A stretch of 64,000 nt of DNA from DASVBE01 sp963770375 (GTDB lineage: Bacteria > Actinomycetota > Actinomycetes > Streptosporangiales > Streptosporangiaceae): positions 12,181-76,180 of the forward strand of contig CAVYPM010000003.1 of assembly GCA_963770375.1 (NCBI GenBank), in the 5' to 3' direction. The notes below the pieces were generated by a model, which did no database searches, was not told where the DNA came from, and saw only the letters and a list, made by a program, of their open reading frames with translations. Positions within the stretch are counted from its first letter, which is position 1. Every line of letters begins with the position of its first letter. Shown piece by piece: positions 32,913-41,988 of the stretch. The position numbers and the translations under genes were made by a program.

Positions 32913-32930
32913 CCCTGCCCCGGGGCAGGG
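32913..32930 (-). promoter_or_regulatory. MerR-type promoter dyad
   Basis: CCCTGCCCCGGGGCAGGG is a perfect 18-bp palindrome. On the minus strand it sits between TTGACC (-35) and TACCGT (-10) with a 19-base spacer, the stretched spacing that MerR proteins activate by twisting DNA. The GTG start of the MerR gene overlaps the -10 region's downstream side, so the transcript may be nearly leaderless. Autoregulation is likely. Confidence 0.6.
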
Positions 32931-32934
32931 TCAA

Positions 32935-34495
32935 CTAGCGGCCGATGGCGTAGAGCGTGGCGTTGTTGATCGCGTAGACCGTGCCGTCCGGGCCGATGGT
33001 CGTGGGGGTGTACGCCTCCGGCCGCGGTCTGTTGAGGTGGAACTTCTCGGCCAGCGTGTTGCGGGCCAGGTCCCACCGGTAGAGGGTTCCGTCCTCGCTG
33101 TTCACGATCACCGAGTCGTCGGCGACGTCGACCGCGGCCGAGTTGATGCACCACTCGTACCGTGCTCTCCGGGGTTCGCGGGGGGGATGGACGGGCGCCA
33201 GGACGGTCTGGACGGCCTTCATGACCCGGATGCGGGTGTAGGGGTCCTTCTGGCTTGACCGTGGGTCAAGAACGGCCACCCTGTTGCGGCCGTCACCGTG
33301 CGGCGGGAGGCCGAGGTAGTTGTTGTACTTGGAGACCAGCAGGTAGGGCGAGGTGCCGTGGTAGCGGGGCACCGCGCTGGCGGGCAGCACCGAGACGGTG
33401 TCGTCCCAGCCGAACGATCCCGGGATCCTGGCCTGGGTCAGGGTCGCGTTGAAGTGCAGCAGCCAGCCGCGGGCGTCATGGGTCCCGAACGGGTTCTCCT
33501 CGATGCCGTAGAAAACGTCTCCGTCCGGCCCGACCGTCGGTGCGGCGGTCGAGCTGCTCAGGATCATGGCCCGCCGGCCGGTGAGCGGGTCCTTCAGCAG
33601 GGCGTGGAACCGCGGCTGGAGGGTGGTGGCGCTGAGCCCGGCGAGGACGCTGCGCCGGGGGCCGGTGAGGGCGATGTAGAGAGTCGTACCGTCCGGGGAG
33701 AGCGCCGGGGCGCAGTTGATGGCCACGCCGGTGATGCCCGGGCCGCCGGCGGCCGCCCGGGCGCGGATCCAGGTGGCGTGACCCTGGGCGTCGATCCGGG
33801 CGATGCCGCTCGACAGGTGCGCTGGCGTCCTGCCGGTCACGGTGAAACCGAAGTACACCGACCCGTCGGGCGCCGCGGTCAGCGGCGTGGTGACGTGCAC
33901 CGCCTTGTTGTAGACCGACGGGTGCGCCTTCCACTGTGCGGCCCCGTAGAACACGATCCGGTGCACCGGGCCCACCGCGGCGTCGGCGTTCCCGCGCATC
34001 AGGATCGTGCCGCCAGCGCCGGCCACCGCCAGGGTCCCGGTCGGCGTCAGGACGGCGGGCAGCGGGGGCGCGAAGGCTCCGCTCCTGGCGAGGAAGGCTG
34101 GCGGGCGGTAGTCGGTGTTCAGCGACCAGCGGCGGGTGCCGCTCGCGCCGGAGTACGCGACGACGCGGAACCCGGCCTTGGCGCTGACCCGGGTCGGGAC
34201 GAGGACCGTGTTCGCGGCCGTGATCATCGGGGCGCCGTAGTGGATGAGCAGCTCCCGGCCCGACAGGACCGGGTGCAGGTCGACCTTCGCCCTCCAGCGG
34301 ATCCGGTGGAAGGGCTGGGGCATGCTCGTGGCGACGGCCGTGTGCTGTGCGTTCCCGGCGAAACCGGCCCACGCCGACGGCCGGCGCCGGGCCGGCCGCG
34401 GCCTGCGCGCTGGCGGGCAGGGCGAGGAGCCAGGGGCCAAGCGTTAACCCGATCGCGGCAACCGCACCAGATGACCGTCGCAGCCAGCTCGTCAT
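32935..34495 (-). pseudogene. Secreted PQQ-like beta-propeller protein, frameshifted
   Basis: The first frame gives a Sec signal peptide (TSWLRRSSGAVAAIGLTLGP then ALPASAQA, cleavage after ASA). The mature protein continues in another frame from about 34385 (WAGFAGNAQHTAVATSMPQP) to 32935. The repeats (LTPTGTLAVAG, TAAPDGSVYFGF, LSPDGTTLYIALTG, VGPDGDVFYGI, IGPDGTVYAINN) are PQQ/quinoprotein-type propeller blades. The corrected length is about 520 aa, exported. The frame change lies in the Ala/Pro/Gly-rich stretch near 34370-34400. No enzymatic motif identifies a cofactor; a binding or structural role is possible. Confidence 0.78.
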
Positions 34496-34637
34496 CACTC
34501 TCCGGCCCTCCCGTCACGGGCAGAACGGTTCCCGCTCATGTTAATGGCGGAAATGGTCAGCCGCCGCGGCTCCCCGCTGACACCTCCGCCGATCGGGAAG
34601 GGTTACGTCAGCGGGGGCGCTGGCCGATGATGAGCTC

Positions 34638-37457
34638 ATGCGGTCAGGGCGGGGCGTGCGCTCGGCGACCGTGACGGTCGGGCGCGAGGCCGAGAACGAC
34701 ATCCTGGCCCGCGCGCTCGATGACGCGCGGGCCGGCCGGCCGGGCTGCACGCTGCTGGCCGGGGAGGGCGGGGTCGGTAAGAGCCGTCTCCTGCACGAGG
34801 CCGCCGCGGCGGCCCGGCGGGCCGGCCTGGGTGTCGCGGCCGGCCGGGCCGCGATCTCGGCGCCGGCGCCGTTCAGCCTGGTCGCCGAGGCGCTGCGGTC
34901 CTGGCTCCGCGGTCACCCGCATCCCCCGATGCGGTCGGCCTTCGACCGCGGGCTGCGCCTGATCCTGCCCGAATGGGAGGCCCCGTCCGGCGGCGAGGCC
35001 GGCCTGGACGGCGGGCAGCTGCGCCTGCTGGCCATGGAAGCCACGGTCCGCCTGCTGCGGGGCCTCGCCGGGCCGGGCCCGGGAATGGTGCTGCTGCTCG
35101 ACGACCTGCACGCCGCGGATCCCGACAGCCTCGAGACGATCCGCTACCTGGCGGCGGCGCGGATCGGCGGCCTGGCCATCATGGCGGCGCTCCGCCCGGC
35201 CGAATCGGCCGTTGCCGATGAGCTGGTCCGCGCGCTGCGCGGTGATGACGTGGCGACCGTCGTCGAACTCGAGCCGCTCGGCCACCGGGCGACCGGCGAC
35301 CTCGTCCGGCATCTCCTCGCCGCGGCGCCTCCCGGCGAGCTCGTCGCCGATGTCCTGGCCCGGACCGATGGCGTTCCGCTGCTCGTCGAGGAGGTCGTCG
35401 ACGCGCACCTGCGCGGCGGGTCGGTCGTGATCGACGGAGGGCACGCCCGCTGGCGCGGCGGCCCGCTCGCGCTGCCGCGATCGGTGCGCGGCATGGTCGC
35501 GGCCCGGCTCGAGCAGCTCCCCCGCCCCGGGCAGGACGCGCTGCTCGCCCTCGCGGTGATCGGTGTCCCCGAGCCCGCCGGGCTGCTGCCGGCGGTGGCC
35601 GGCACGGACGAGCGGGCCGTCGCCGAGGCGCTCCGCGGCGGCGTCGACGCGGGGCTGCTGACCACCAGCGCGGGTGTGATCGGCTTCCGGCACGACATCA
35701 TCCGTGAGGCCATCCTCGATACCGCGGTTCCGCAGATCGTGACGGCCATGCACCGGCGGGCGGCCGATGCCCTCGACGGCGGGCCCGCGGCCGCGCGCCG
35801 CGCCGCGCATCTGGCCGCGGCGGGGGACGACGACGCGGCGGCCGGCCTGTTCGCCGCCGCCGCGGCGGGCGAACTCGCCGCGCACGCGCTGCTCGGCGCC
35901 GAGAGCCTGGCCCGGCGGGCCACTGGTCTCGCTGCTGCGCCGGCGACCCGGGCGGCGGCCGCCGACGCTCTCGCCGCCGTCCTGGCCGCTCAGGGCCGCT
36001 GGGCCGAGGCTCTCGACATCGACGAGGCCACCGTCGCCGGGATCGGCGACTCCGCGGACCGGCGCCAGCGCATGGCGGCGGCAGCTTTGGAGGCCGGCTA
36101 CCCCGAGCGTGCGGCCGCCTGCCTGGCGCGAGGCGACGACGGGCTGCCGCTCAGCCGGGTCCTGGCCGGCCGGGTCGCCCTGGTCCGCGGCGACGCCGTC
36201 ACCGCCCTGGCCGAGGCCGACGCCGTCCTGGCTGAGGCCGGCACCGTCCTGGCCCAGCAGGCCGATACCGGCACCCGGCTGGCCGCGCTGGACATCCGCG
36301 CCCGGGCCCTGGACTACCTCGACCAGCGGGCCGGCGCCCGCGAGGCCTGGTCGGCGCAGGTCGAGGAGGCGACCGCGGCCGGGCGCACGCAGGACCGGCT
36401 CCGGGCGCTGTTCCAGCTCGGCAAGCAGGAGTTCTTCGCCGGCGGCCGGCCCGCCAGGCTCCGCGAGGCGGCCGAGGTCGCCGCGGCGGCGGGCGCGCTG
36501 CTCGAGCTGTCCTGGGCCGAGGAGACGCTGGCCATCGCGCTCACCCTGCAGGGCGACCCGGCCGCGGCCCTGGAGGTCCTCGAGGCCGCCGTGCCGCGGG
36601 CCCGTGAGCTGCGCCTGGATCAGCTCGGCTTCCTGCTCGTCGCACTCGCCGGGACACTCAGCTTCACCCGGCCGGACGTGGAGGCCATCTTCGCCGAGGC
36701 CGAGGCGGTGGCGCCCGCTCCCGATCTGCTCATCTTCACCACCGGCATCCGGGCCGACATCGCTCTCCAGCACGGCCGCTGGGACGAGGCCATCGCGTTG
36801 TTCCGCCGGGTCGACGAGATGGCCGCCGCGATGCCCGGCGGCGCCCCGCTGGACGGGTCCTGCTACCTGGTCTGGGCGCTGGCCGCGTCCGGGCGGGCGG
36901 ACGAGGCACGGGCCGCGCTCCGCCGGGCGGAGGCGCTGCCCGACCTGGCCCGGTGGTATCCGCGCCCGGTTCTGGTCGCGGCGGGCCGGGCCCTGCTCGA
37001 CGGCGACGCAGACCTTGTCGACGCTGCCATCGCGGCGGCGCCCGGGCCGATGCCGTTCGCGATCGCCACCATGCGGATCATCTCCGCGCTCGTGCTCGGC
37101 GGCGGGGCCCGGATCCGGTGGCTCCGCGAAGCGGTCGACGTCTACGAGGCCAGCGGGGCCACGGCCTACCGGGAACGGGCCCGGCGGCTGCTGCGCGACG
37201 CCGGCGGCCCGGTGCCGCGCCGCCGGACCGCGGCGGCCGCGGTTCCGGCCGAGCTAGCCAGCAGCGGCGTCACCGCCCGGGAGGCGGAGGTGCTCCGCCT
37301 TCTCGGCGAGGGCCTGTCCAACGCGGACATCGCCGCGAAGCTGTACCTGTCGGTCCGCACCGTCGAAACCCACGTGTCGTCGCTGCTGGCCAAGCTCCAG
37401 GCCCGAAACCGGGGCCAGCTGACCGCGGTCAGCTCGGCCATCAGCTTCGGGCCCTGA
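34638..37457 (+). CDS. LAL-type LuxR regulator with AAA ATPase domain
   Basis: 939 aa. The order is Walker A (GEGGVGKS, 42-49), Walker B (MVLLLDDLHAAD, about 150-162), a long TPR-like helical middle, and a C-terminal LuxR HTH (SGVTAREAEVLRLLGEGLSN then YLSVRTVETHVSSLLAKLQA). Large ATP-binding LuxR (LAL) proteins are transcription activators, often of secondary-metabolite or maltose genes. No clear target operon adjoins it; the methyltransferase gene 37475-38578 converges on it. ATG 34638 starts just before the conserved VTVGREAEND. Confidence 0.9.
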   Translation: MRSGRGVRSATVTVGREAENDILARALDDARAGRPGCTLLAGEGGVGKSRLLHEAAAAARRAGLGVAAGRAAISAPAPFSLVAEALRSWLRGHPHPPMRSAFDRGLRLILPEWEAPSGGEAGLDGGQLRLLAMEATVRLLRGLAGPGPGMVLLLDDLHAADPDSLETIRYLAAARIGGLAIMAALRPAESAVADELVRALRGDDVATVVELEPLGHRATGDLVRHLLAAAPPGELVADVLARTDGVPLLVEEVVDAHLRGGSVVIDGGHARWRGGPLALPRSVRGMVAARLEQLPRPGQDALLALAVIGVPEPAGLLPAVAGTDERAVAEALRGGVDAGLLTTSAGVIGFRHDIIREAILDTAVPQIVTAMHRRAADALDGGPAAARRAAHLAAAGDDDAAAGLFAAAAAGELAAHALLGAESLARRATGLAAAPATRAAAADALAAVLAAQGRWAEALDIDEATVAGIGDSADRRQRMAAAALEAGYPERAAACLARGDDGLPLSRVLAGRVALVRGDAVTALAEADAVLAEAGTVLAQQADTGTRLAALDIRARALDYLDQRAGAREAWSAQVEEATAAGRTQDRLRALFQLGKQEFFAGGRPARLREAAEVAAAAGALLELSWAEETLAIALTLQGDPAAALEVLEAAVPRARELRLDQLGFLLVALAGTLSFTRPDVEAIFAEAEAVAPAPDLLIFTTGIRADIALQHGRWDEAIALFRRVDEMAAAMPGGAPLDGSCYLVWALAASGRADEARAALRRAEALPDLARWYPRPVLVAAGRALLDGDADLVDAAIAAAPGPMPFAIATMRIISALVLGGGARIRWLREAVDVYEASGATAYRERARRLLRDAGGPVPRRRTAAAAVPAELASSGVTAREAEVLRLLGEGLSNADIAAKLYLSVRTVETHVSSLLAKLQARNRGQLTAVSSAISFGP

Positions 37458-37474
37458 GCCCCTCAGCCCGCCGG

Positions 37475-38578
37475 TCAGGCCGTTTTCCTGGTTACGTAGA
37501 CGGCCGCCAGCGGGTTGCCGGGAGCCGGGTGCACCTGCGGCCCGGCGAAGCCCGCGCTGGCCAGCATGCGCGTGGCCTGCTGCTCACTGAAGAGCGTGCC
37601 GATGCCGGGACCGCCGTGTGCCAGCGACACGGTCAGGCAGTGCAGCGTGCTGACCGAGTACTGGACCGGCGCCATGGGGTTGGCCAGGTTCTCCGCGAGC
37701 GTGCCGGCCCCGTGCGGCTCGCGCATGAACAGCAGCCCGCCGGGCACCAGCGCACGGGAGATCGCGGCCAGCACGGCGTCCGGCTCGGCCTGATCGTGGA
37801 TCGCGTCGAAGACGAAGACCACGTCGAAGCGAGCCTCCCCGGCGAGCCGGGCCGCATCGGCCACCTCGAAGCTCACGTTCGCACATCCGGCGCCCGCCGC
37901 CTCGGCCCGGGCCCGCGCGATCGCGTGCTCGTCGAGGTCGTAGCCGGTGAACGTGGCCGCGGGGAACGCGCGGGCCAGCACGATCAGCGCGTGCCCGGTC
38001 CCGCAGGCGACGTCCGCCACCCGGGCCCCCGCGGCCAGCACGTCGCTCAGGCCAGGGGCGAGCGGCAGGTAGTCGTCCACGAGCATCGTGTCGTACAGGC
38101 CCCGGCCGACCGCGTCCCACGCGTCGGTCCATTCCGGGCCGAGGGCCGCGTAGGGCACGCCGCCGCCCTCGCTGAACGCCCGCGCGATCTGCGGCACGTG
38201 CCGGGCCATCAGAGTGGTCGTCACTGCCAGCGGGCCCACCCCGGCCGGGCCGACGAGCGCGCAGGCGTGCTCGGGGGGCAGCAGGAACGTCCCGGCGGCC
38301 GGGTCGTACTCGGTGATGCCGGCCGCGGTCATGGCGCCCAGCCATTCGCGGACGTAGCGCTCGGTCAGACCGGCCCGCGCGGCGAGCTGGTCGCTGGTTG
38401 CCCATCCCTCGCTGGCCGCCGCGAACAGGCCGGTGCGATGGCCGATGTCGACCATCAGGCTCAGCAGGCCGCCGCCGAGGATCTGCATGATGCGGCCGCC
38501 GAAGGCCGCCGCCTTCGCGGGGTCGAACGGGGTCTGGACGGCCTGGTCAGTGGTGTCGGTGGTGTCGGTCGCGGTCAT
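37475..38578 (-). CDS. SAM-dependent methyltransferase with N-terminal winged helix
   Basis: 367 aa. The N-terminal dimerisation/winged-helix region (GGGLLSLMVDIGHRTGLFAA then RAGLTERYVREWLGAMTAAG) is followed by motif I VADVACGTGHAL, motif II EVADAARL and the post-motif DAIHDQAEPDAVLAAISRAL. The layout is that of actinomycete methyltransferases of the mycobacterial Rv2258c type, related to small-molecule O-methyltransferases. Substrate unknown. ATG 38578 begins a Thr/Asp-rich tail; the ribosome site GGAGGA is 5 bases ahead. Confidence 0.87.
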   Translation of the reverse strand: MTATDTTDTTDQAVQTPFDPAKAAAFGGRIMQILGGGLLSLMVDIGHRTGLFAAASEGWATSDQLAARAGLTERYVREWLGAMTAAGITEYDPAAGTFLLPPEHACALVGPAGVGPLAVTTTLMARHVPQIARAFSEGGGVPYAALGPEWTDAWDAVGRGLYDTMLVDDYLPLAPGLSDVLAAGARVADVACGTGHALIVLARAFPAATFTGYDLDEHAIARARAEAAGAGCANVSFEVADAARLAGEARFDVVFVFDAIHDQAEPDAVLAAISRALVPGGLLFMREPHGAGTLAENLANPMAPVQYSVSTLHCLTVSLAHGGPGIGTLFSEQQATRMLASAGFAGPQVHPAPGNPLAAVYVTRKTA

Positions 38579-38673
38579 CGGTCTCCTCCATCTGGTCGAT
38601 GACCCGATCGTCGGCCCGGCCAGGACTCCGCCACATCCGTGAGACCACGGAACCTAAGGACCCCGGCCGGCCG

Positions 38674-39360
38674 TCAGGCTCCGTGGTTCAGTGCGGGCGC
38701 CGGGGGATCGCGCGCATGACCGCGAGCATCTGCGGCGGCTCCAGCGCGGGCTCCGGCAGCGGCGTAGGGCCCTTCCCGGGCCGGCCGCAGCGCATCGGTG
38801 ATCAGCGTCAGGTAGCGGCGCCAGAGTTCCGGGTTGACCGGCTCGGCGTACCCGGCCGCCGAGCTGAGCATGAACTCGATGAACACGATGTCCGTGGGCC
38901 GCAGGTCCGGGCGCAGCTTGCCGTCCCGCTGGGCGCGCTCGACGAGCTGGGTGACCAGCGGCTGCATGCGGGCCTTGCCGCGCTCGACCCGGTCCCGCCC
39001 GTAGCTGGCGAACATGAGGATTTCCCGCAGGCCGTGGTCGTTGGCGAGCTCGGTGCATGCGCTCTCCAGGAAGGCCACCAGGCCGGCCCACGAGTCCGGC
39101 TCGGCGAGCGCCTTCTCGGCCAGCGCCACCATGGCCTGGATGCGCTCCTCGAACAGCGCCTCGACCAGGGCCTCCTTGTCCGGGAACCGCCGGTAGACGG
39201 TGCCGACGCCCACCCCGGCATGCTGCGCGACGTCGTCCAGGCTGGCCTGCAGGCCCCGGCTGGTGAACACCTCGGCCGCGGCGCGCAGGATCAGCTGCCG
39301 GTTCCGCTCGGCGTCGCGGCGCAGCGGGCGCGGAGCGGGAGCCTCCCGCGAATCTGCCAT
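38674..39360 (-). CDS. TetR family regulator of the divergent MFS exporter
   Basis: 228 aa as read. The HTH is AERNRQLILRAAAEVFTSRG then VAQHAGVGVGTVYRRFPDKE; the C-domain (MLSSAAGYAEPVNPELWRRY) is the TetR_C class common in actinomycetes. ATG 39360 follows GGAAGG. The tail changes character after REGPYAAA: in another frame the DNA reads PEPALEPPQMLAVMRAIPRR and stops at 38688, a far more usual ending, so a one-base indel near 38755-38775 is likely. The operator is at 39404-39456. Confidence 0.88.
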   Translation of the reverse strand: MADSREAPAPRPLRRDAERNRQLILRAAAEVFTSRGLQASLDDVAQHAGVGVGTVYRRFPDKEALVEALFEERIQAMVALAEKALAEPDSWAGLVAFLESACTELANDHGLREILMFASYGRDRVERGKARMQPLVTQLVERAQRDGKLRPDLRPTDIVFIEFMLSSAAGYAEPVNPELWRRYLTLITDALRPAREGPYAAAGARAGAAADARGHARDPPAPALNHGA

Positions 39361-39403
39361 CTCTTGCCTTCCTGCCAGCCTCCGGGGACGGAACGGAGGT
39401 TGC

Positions 39404-39456
39404 GTCTCCACTTCATCCTAGAGTACGGTAAGTGGAGACATCACCTCCATATGGAG
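39404..39456. promoter_or_regulatory. TetR operator region: 10-bp inverted repeat plus CTCCATATGGAG
   Basis: GTCTCCACTT (39404-39413) and AAGTGGAGAC (39430-39439) form a perfect inverted repeat with a 16-bp spacer. CTCCATATGGAG (39445-39456) is a perfect 12-bp palindrome sharing the TGGAG half-site. The sites fill the space between the divergent TetR (39360) and MFS (39483) starts, so they should control both. Confidence 0.65.
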
Positions 39457-39482
39457 ATCATAGTTCCGGATAGGTGAGAGAC

Positions 39483-41052
39483 ATGAGCGAATTCAGCGCC
39501 AGCGCCGGCCCGCTGGCGGACGCGCCCGCCGCACAGGCCGGCTCAGCACCAGACCCCCGCCGATGGCTCATTCTGGGCACCGTCGGCCTCGCCCAGCTCA
39601 TGGTCGTTCTTGACGCCACGATCGTGAACATCGCACTGCCCTCCGCTCAGCAATCCCTGGGCTTCAGCATCGTGGACCGGCAGTGGGTGGTGACCGCCTA
39701 CGCCCTCGCGTTCGGCAGCCTGCTGCTGTTCGGCGGGCGGCTTGGCGACCTGATCGGCCGCAGGTACATGTTCCTGACCGGCGCGCTGGGCTTCGCCGCC
39801 GCATCGGCCGTCGGCGGCGCGGCGACCAGCTTCGGCATGCTGATCGCGGCCCGCGCCGCGCAGGGCGTGTTCGGCGCGTTCCTCGCGCCCGCGGCCCTGT
39901 CGATCCTGGCCACGACGTTCACCGACGCGAAGGAGCGCGGCCGGGCGTTCGGCGTCTACGGCGCGATCGTGGGCGCCGGCGGCGCGATCGGCCTGGTGCT
40001 CGGCGGGATCCTGACCGAGTACCTGTCCTGGCGCTGGTGCCTGTACGTGAACCTGGTCTTCGCCGGCCTGGCCGTCGTCGGGGGCGTGCTGCTGCTGCGG
40101 CGCCACCAGCCTTCCCACAGCAAGCCCCGGCTGGACATGCTGGGCGTGGTGCTCGCCTCGGCCGGCATGTTCTGCGTGGTCTACGGGTTCTCCAACGCCG
40201 CCAGCCACAACTGGCACACGCCCTCCACCTGGGGCTTCCTGGCTGCGGGCGTGGCCCTGCTGGCCGCGTTCGCGGTCTGGCAGTGGCGGGCGGCCAGCCC
40301 GCTGCTGCCGCCCCGGGTGGTGCTCGACCGTAACCGCGGCGGCGCCTACCTGGCCGTGCTGATCGTCGGCGCCGGCATGTTCGGCATCTTCCTGTTCCTG
40401 ACCTACTACCTGCAGCAGTCGCTGGGGTACTCCCCCGTCATCACCGGCGTCGCCTTCCTGCCGATGATCGCGATGGTGGTGGTCTCCGCCAACCTGTCGA
40501 ACGCCGTGCTGATGCCGCGCTTCGGCCCGAAGCCGCTGGTCACGATCGGCATGCTGCTCGCCGCGGCCGCGCTGGTGTGGCTGACCAGGATCGGTGTCGA
40601 CTCCGGCTACGCGGAGTCGGTGCTCGGCCCGCTGCTGGTGGCCGGCCTCGGCTTCGGCTTCACCGTCGCGCCGTCGATGAACACCGGCACCTACGGGATA
40701 GCGCCGCAGGACGCGGGCGTCGCCTCGGCCACCCTCAACACCGGCCAGCAGATCGGCGGCTCGATCGGCATCTCGCTGCTCAACACGATCTTCGCCAGCT
40801 CGGTCGCGGGTTACCTGGCCAGCCACCTGACCCCGGCCACCCTGGTGCACGGGCACCCGGCGCCGTCCCTTGCCGGGCAGGCCCTGGTGCACGGGTACAC
40901 CACCGGTTTCTGGTGGGTCGCCGGCATCTTCGCGGCCGGCGCACTCATCTGCGGCACCCTGCTCCGCCGCGGCCCGCTCAGCGCCCCCGCCAGCGCGTCA
41001 GCCGCCCGGCCGGCGCGTCCCGCAGACCGAGACGGCCGGCGCCCCCCACTGA
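39483..41052 (+). CDS. MFS exporter, DHA2 (14-TM) family
   Basis: About 520 aa. GLAQLMVVLDATIVNIALPS (motif D1), GRLGDLIGRRYMFLTG (motif A) and GGILTEYLSWRWCLYVNLVF, plus about 14 hydrophobic segments, place it in DHA2. ATG 39483 follows AGGTGAGAG; GTG 39474 is an alternative. In the given frame the protein runs to 41288 through a terminator hairpin. A one-base shift near 41010-41040 instead gives TETAGAPH and a stop at 41050-41052, just ahead of the hairpin, so 41052 is taken as the real end. It is divergent from its TetR gene. Confidence 0.88.
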
Positions 41053-41060
41053 GAACCATC

Positions 41061-41101
41061 CTGCGCCCTGCCCACCGCGCTGCGCGGTGGGCAGGGCGCA
41101 G
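41061..41101. terminator. Bidirectional terminator hairpin
   Basis: Perfect 20-bp inverted repeat (41061-41080 with 41082-41101) with a single central base, so the real loop is a few bases of GCGCTGCGC. It lies between the MFS gene end and the end of the SnoaL-like remnant on the other strand. There is no T-tract. Confidence 0.75.
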
Positions 41102-41105
41102 GCGT

Positions 41106-41330
41106 TTACGGGTTCCCGGTGGGCGTCAGAGCCGGGGTCAGGACCCGGGCGGTCTGCTGGGTGTTTTCGCTGCCGCGGAATTGCTCGATCTTGCCGCCCC
41201 GGATGCGCCAGTAGTGGTGCATGGTCATCGAGGCCTGCTGGCCGGTGGCGATCGATCTTCCCGATGGCCAGGGCAGTCCGGCCGGTGAGCCGGACCGCAG
41301 GCGAACATGGCCAGGGCCTGACCAGCTAAA
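41106..41330 (-). pseudogene. SnoaL-like (NTF2-fold) protein remnant
   Basis: The C-terminal 45 residues (QASMTMHHYWRIRGGKIEQF then RGSENTQQTARVL) match the last strands of SnoaL-like/ketosteroid-isomerase-like proteins. Just upstream another frame reads VRLTGRTALAIGKID, the preceding strand, so a frame change lies near 41255-41270. The first half of the domain (active-site helices) is missing: beyond about 41330 nothing matches. This is a broken, truncated gene. The remaining intergenic DNA up to 41440 holds two CCGGTCAACCCG copies (near 41350 and 41373) and nothing else recognised. Confidence 0.6.
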
Positions 41331-41439
41331 ACGCGGTTCTGCAGTGATCCGGTCAACCCGTGGGTGGAGATGCCGGTCAACCCGCATCCCCATCCGTCAG
41401 CCGGCGCGCTGAACCGCCGCAGGCGCCACGCTCGAGGTC

Positions 41440-41988
41440 ATGAATACGACCTCTGCTTACATCGTCAACGCGATCCTCATCCTGCTGGTCGTGCGCCAGA
41501 TCCGCGAGCACCCGATGGACCTGCGCGGCCTGGCCGGACCGGTGCTGGCGGTCGGCGCCGCCGCCGTGTTCTTCCTCCGCTCGGTGCCCGCCGGCGGCAA
41601 CGACCTGCTGCTCGAGCTGGGCTGCGTGACGGCCGGCGCCGTCATGGGCTGCCTGTCCGGCCGGTTCACCCACCTGCGCCGCGACCGCGACGGCCAGGTG
41701 CTCGGGCACGCGGGCTGGGTGTCGGCCAGCCTCTGGGTCGCCGGGGTTGGGGCCAGGATGGCGTTCGTCGTCGCCGCCACCCACGGCCTCGGCCCGGCAA
41801 TCGGCCGGTTCAGCGCCGCGCACCACATCACCAGCGCGCAGGCGTGGGCCGCGGCGCTGGTCATGATGGCGCTGGCCGATGTGCTGGCCCGGCTGACCGT
41901 GCTGTTCGTGCGGAGCCGCCGGCTGGCCGCCGTCCCGGCCGCCCCGGCCGGCGCGGTCGTCCCGGTTCGCGCCGGCAGCCATGCGTAA
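41440..41988 (+). CDS. Integral membrane protein, DUF1453-like
   Basis: 182 aa with about 5 hydrophobic segments, beginning directly with a membrane helix (AYIVNAILILLVVRQI) and with REHPMDLRGLAGPVLAVGAA. The pattern is that of small actinomycete membrane proteins of the DUF1453 kind; the role is unknown. It overlaps the kinase gene by 8 bp, so it is the first gene of a membrane protein - kinase - regulator operon and could be an accessory or sensed target of the kinase. Confidence 0.72.
   Translation: MNTTSAYIVNAILILLVVRQIREHPMDLRGLAGPVLAVGAAAVFFLRSVPAGGNDLLLELGCVTAGAVMGCLSGRFTHLRRDRDGQVLGHAGWVSASLWVAGVGARMAFVVAATHGLGPAIGRFSAAHHITSAQAWAAALVMMALADVLARLTVLFVRSRRLAAVPAAPAGAVVPVRAGSHA

Noticed and set aside
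34644..36773. A 709-codon open frame opposite the LAL regulator gene
   Set aside because: Low-complexity composition and no motif; the plus-strand frame has clear Walker and HTH motifs.
41053..41288. C-terminal extension of the third MFS exporter
   Set aside because: It runs through the 20-bp terminator hairpin and has no hydrophobic or conserved character; a one-base shift gives a stop at 41052.
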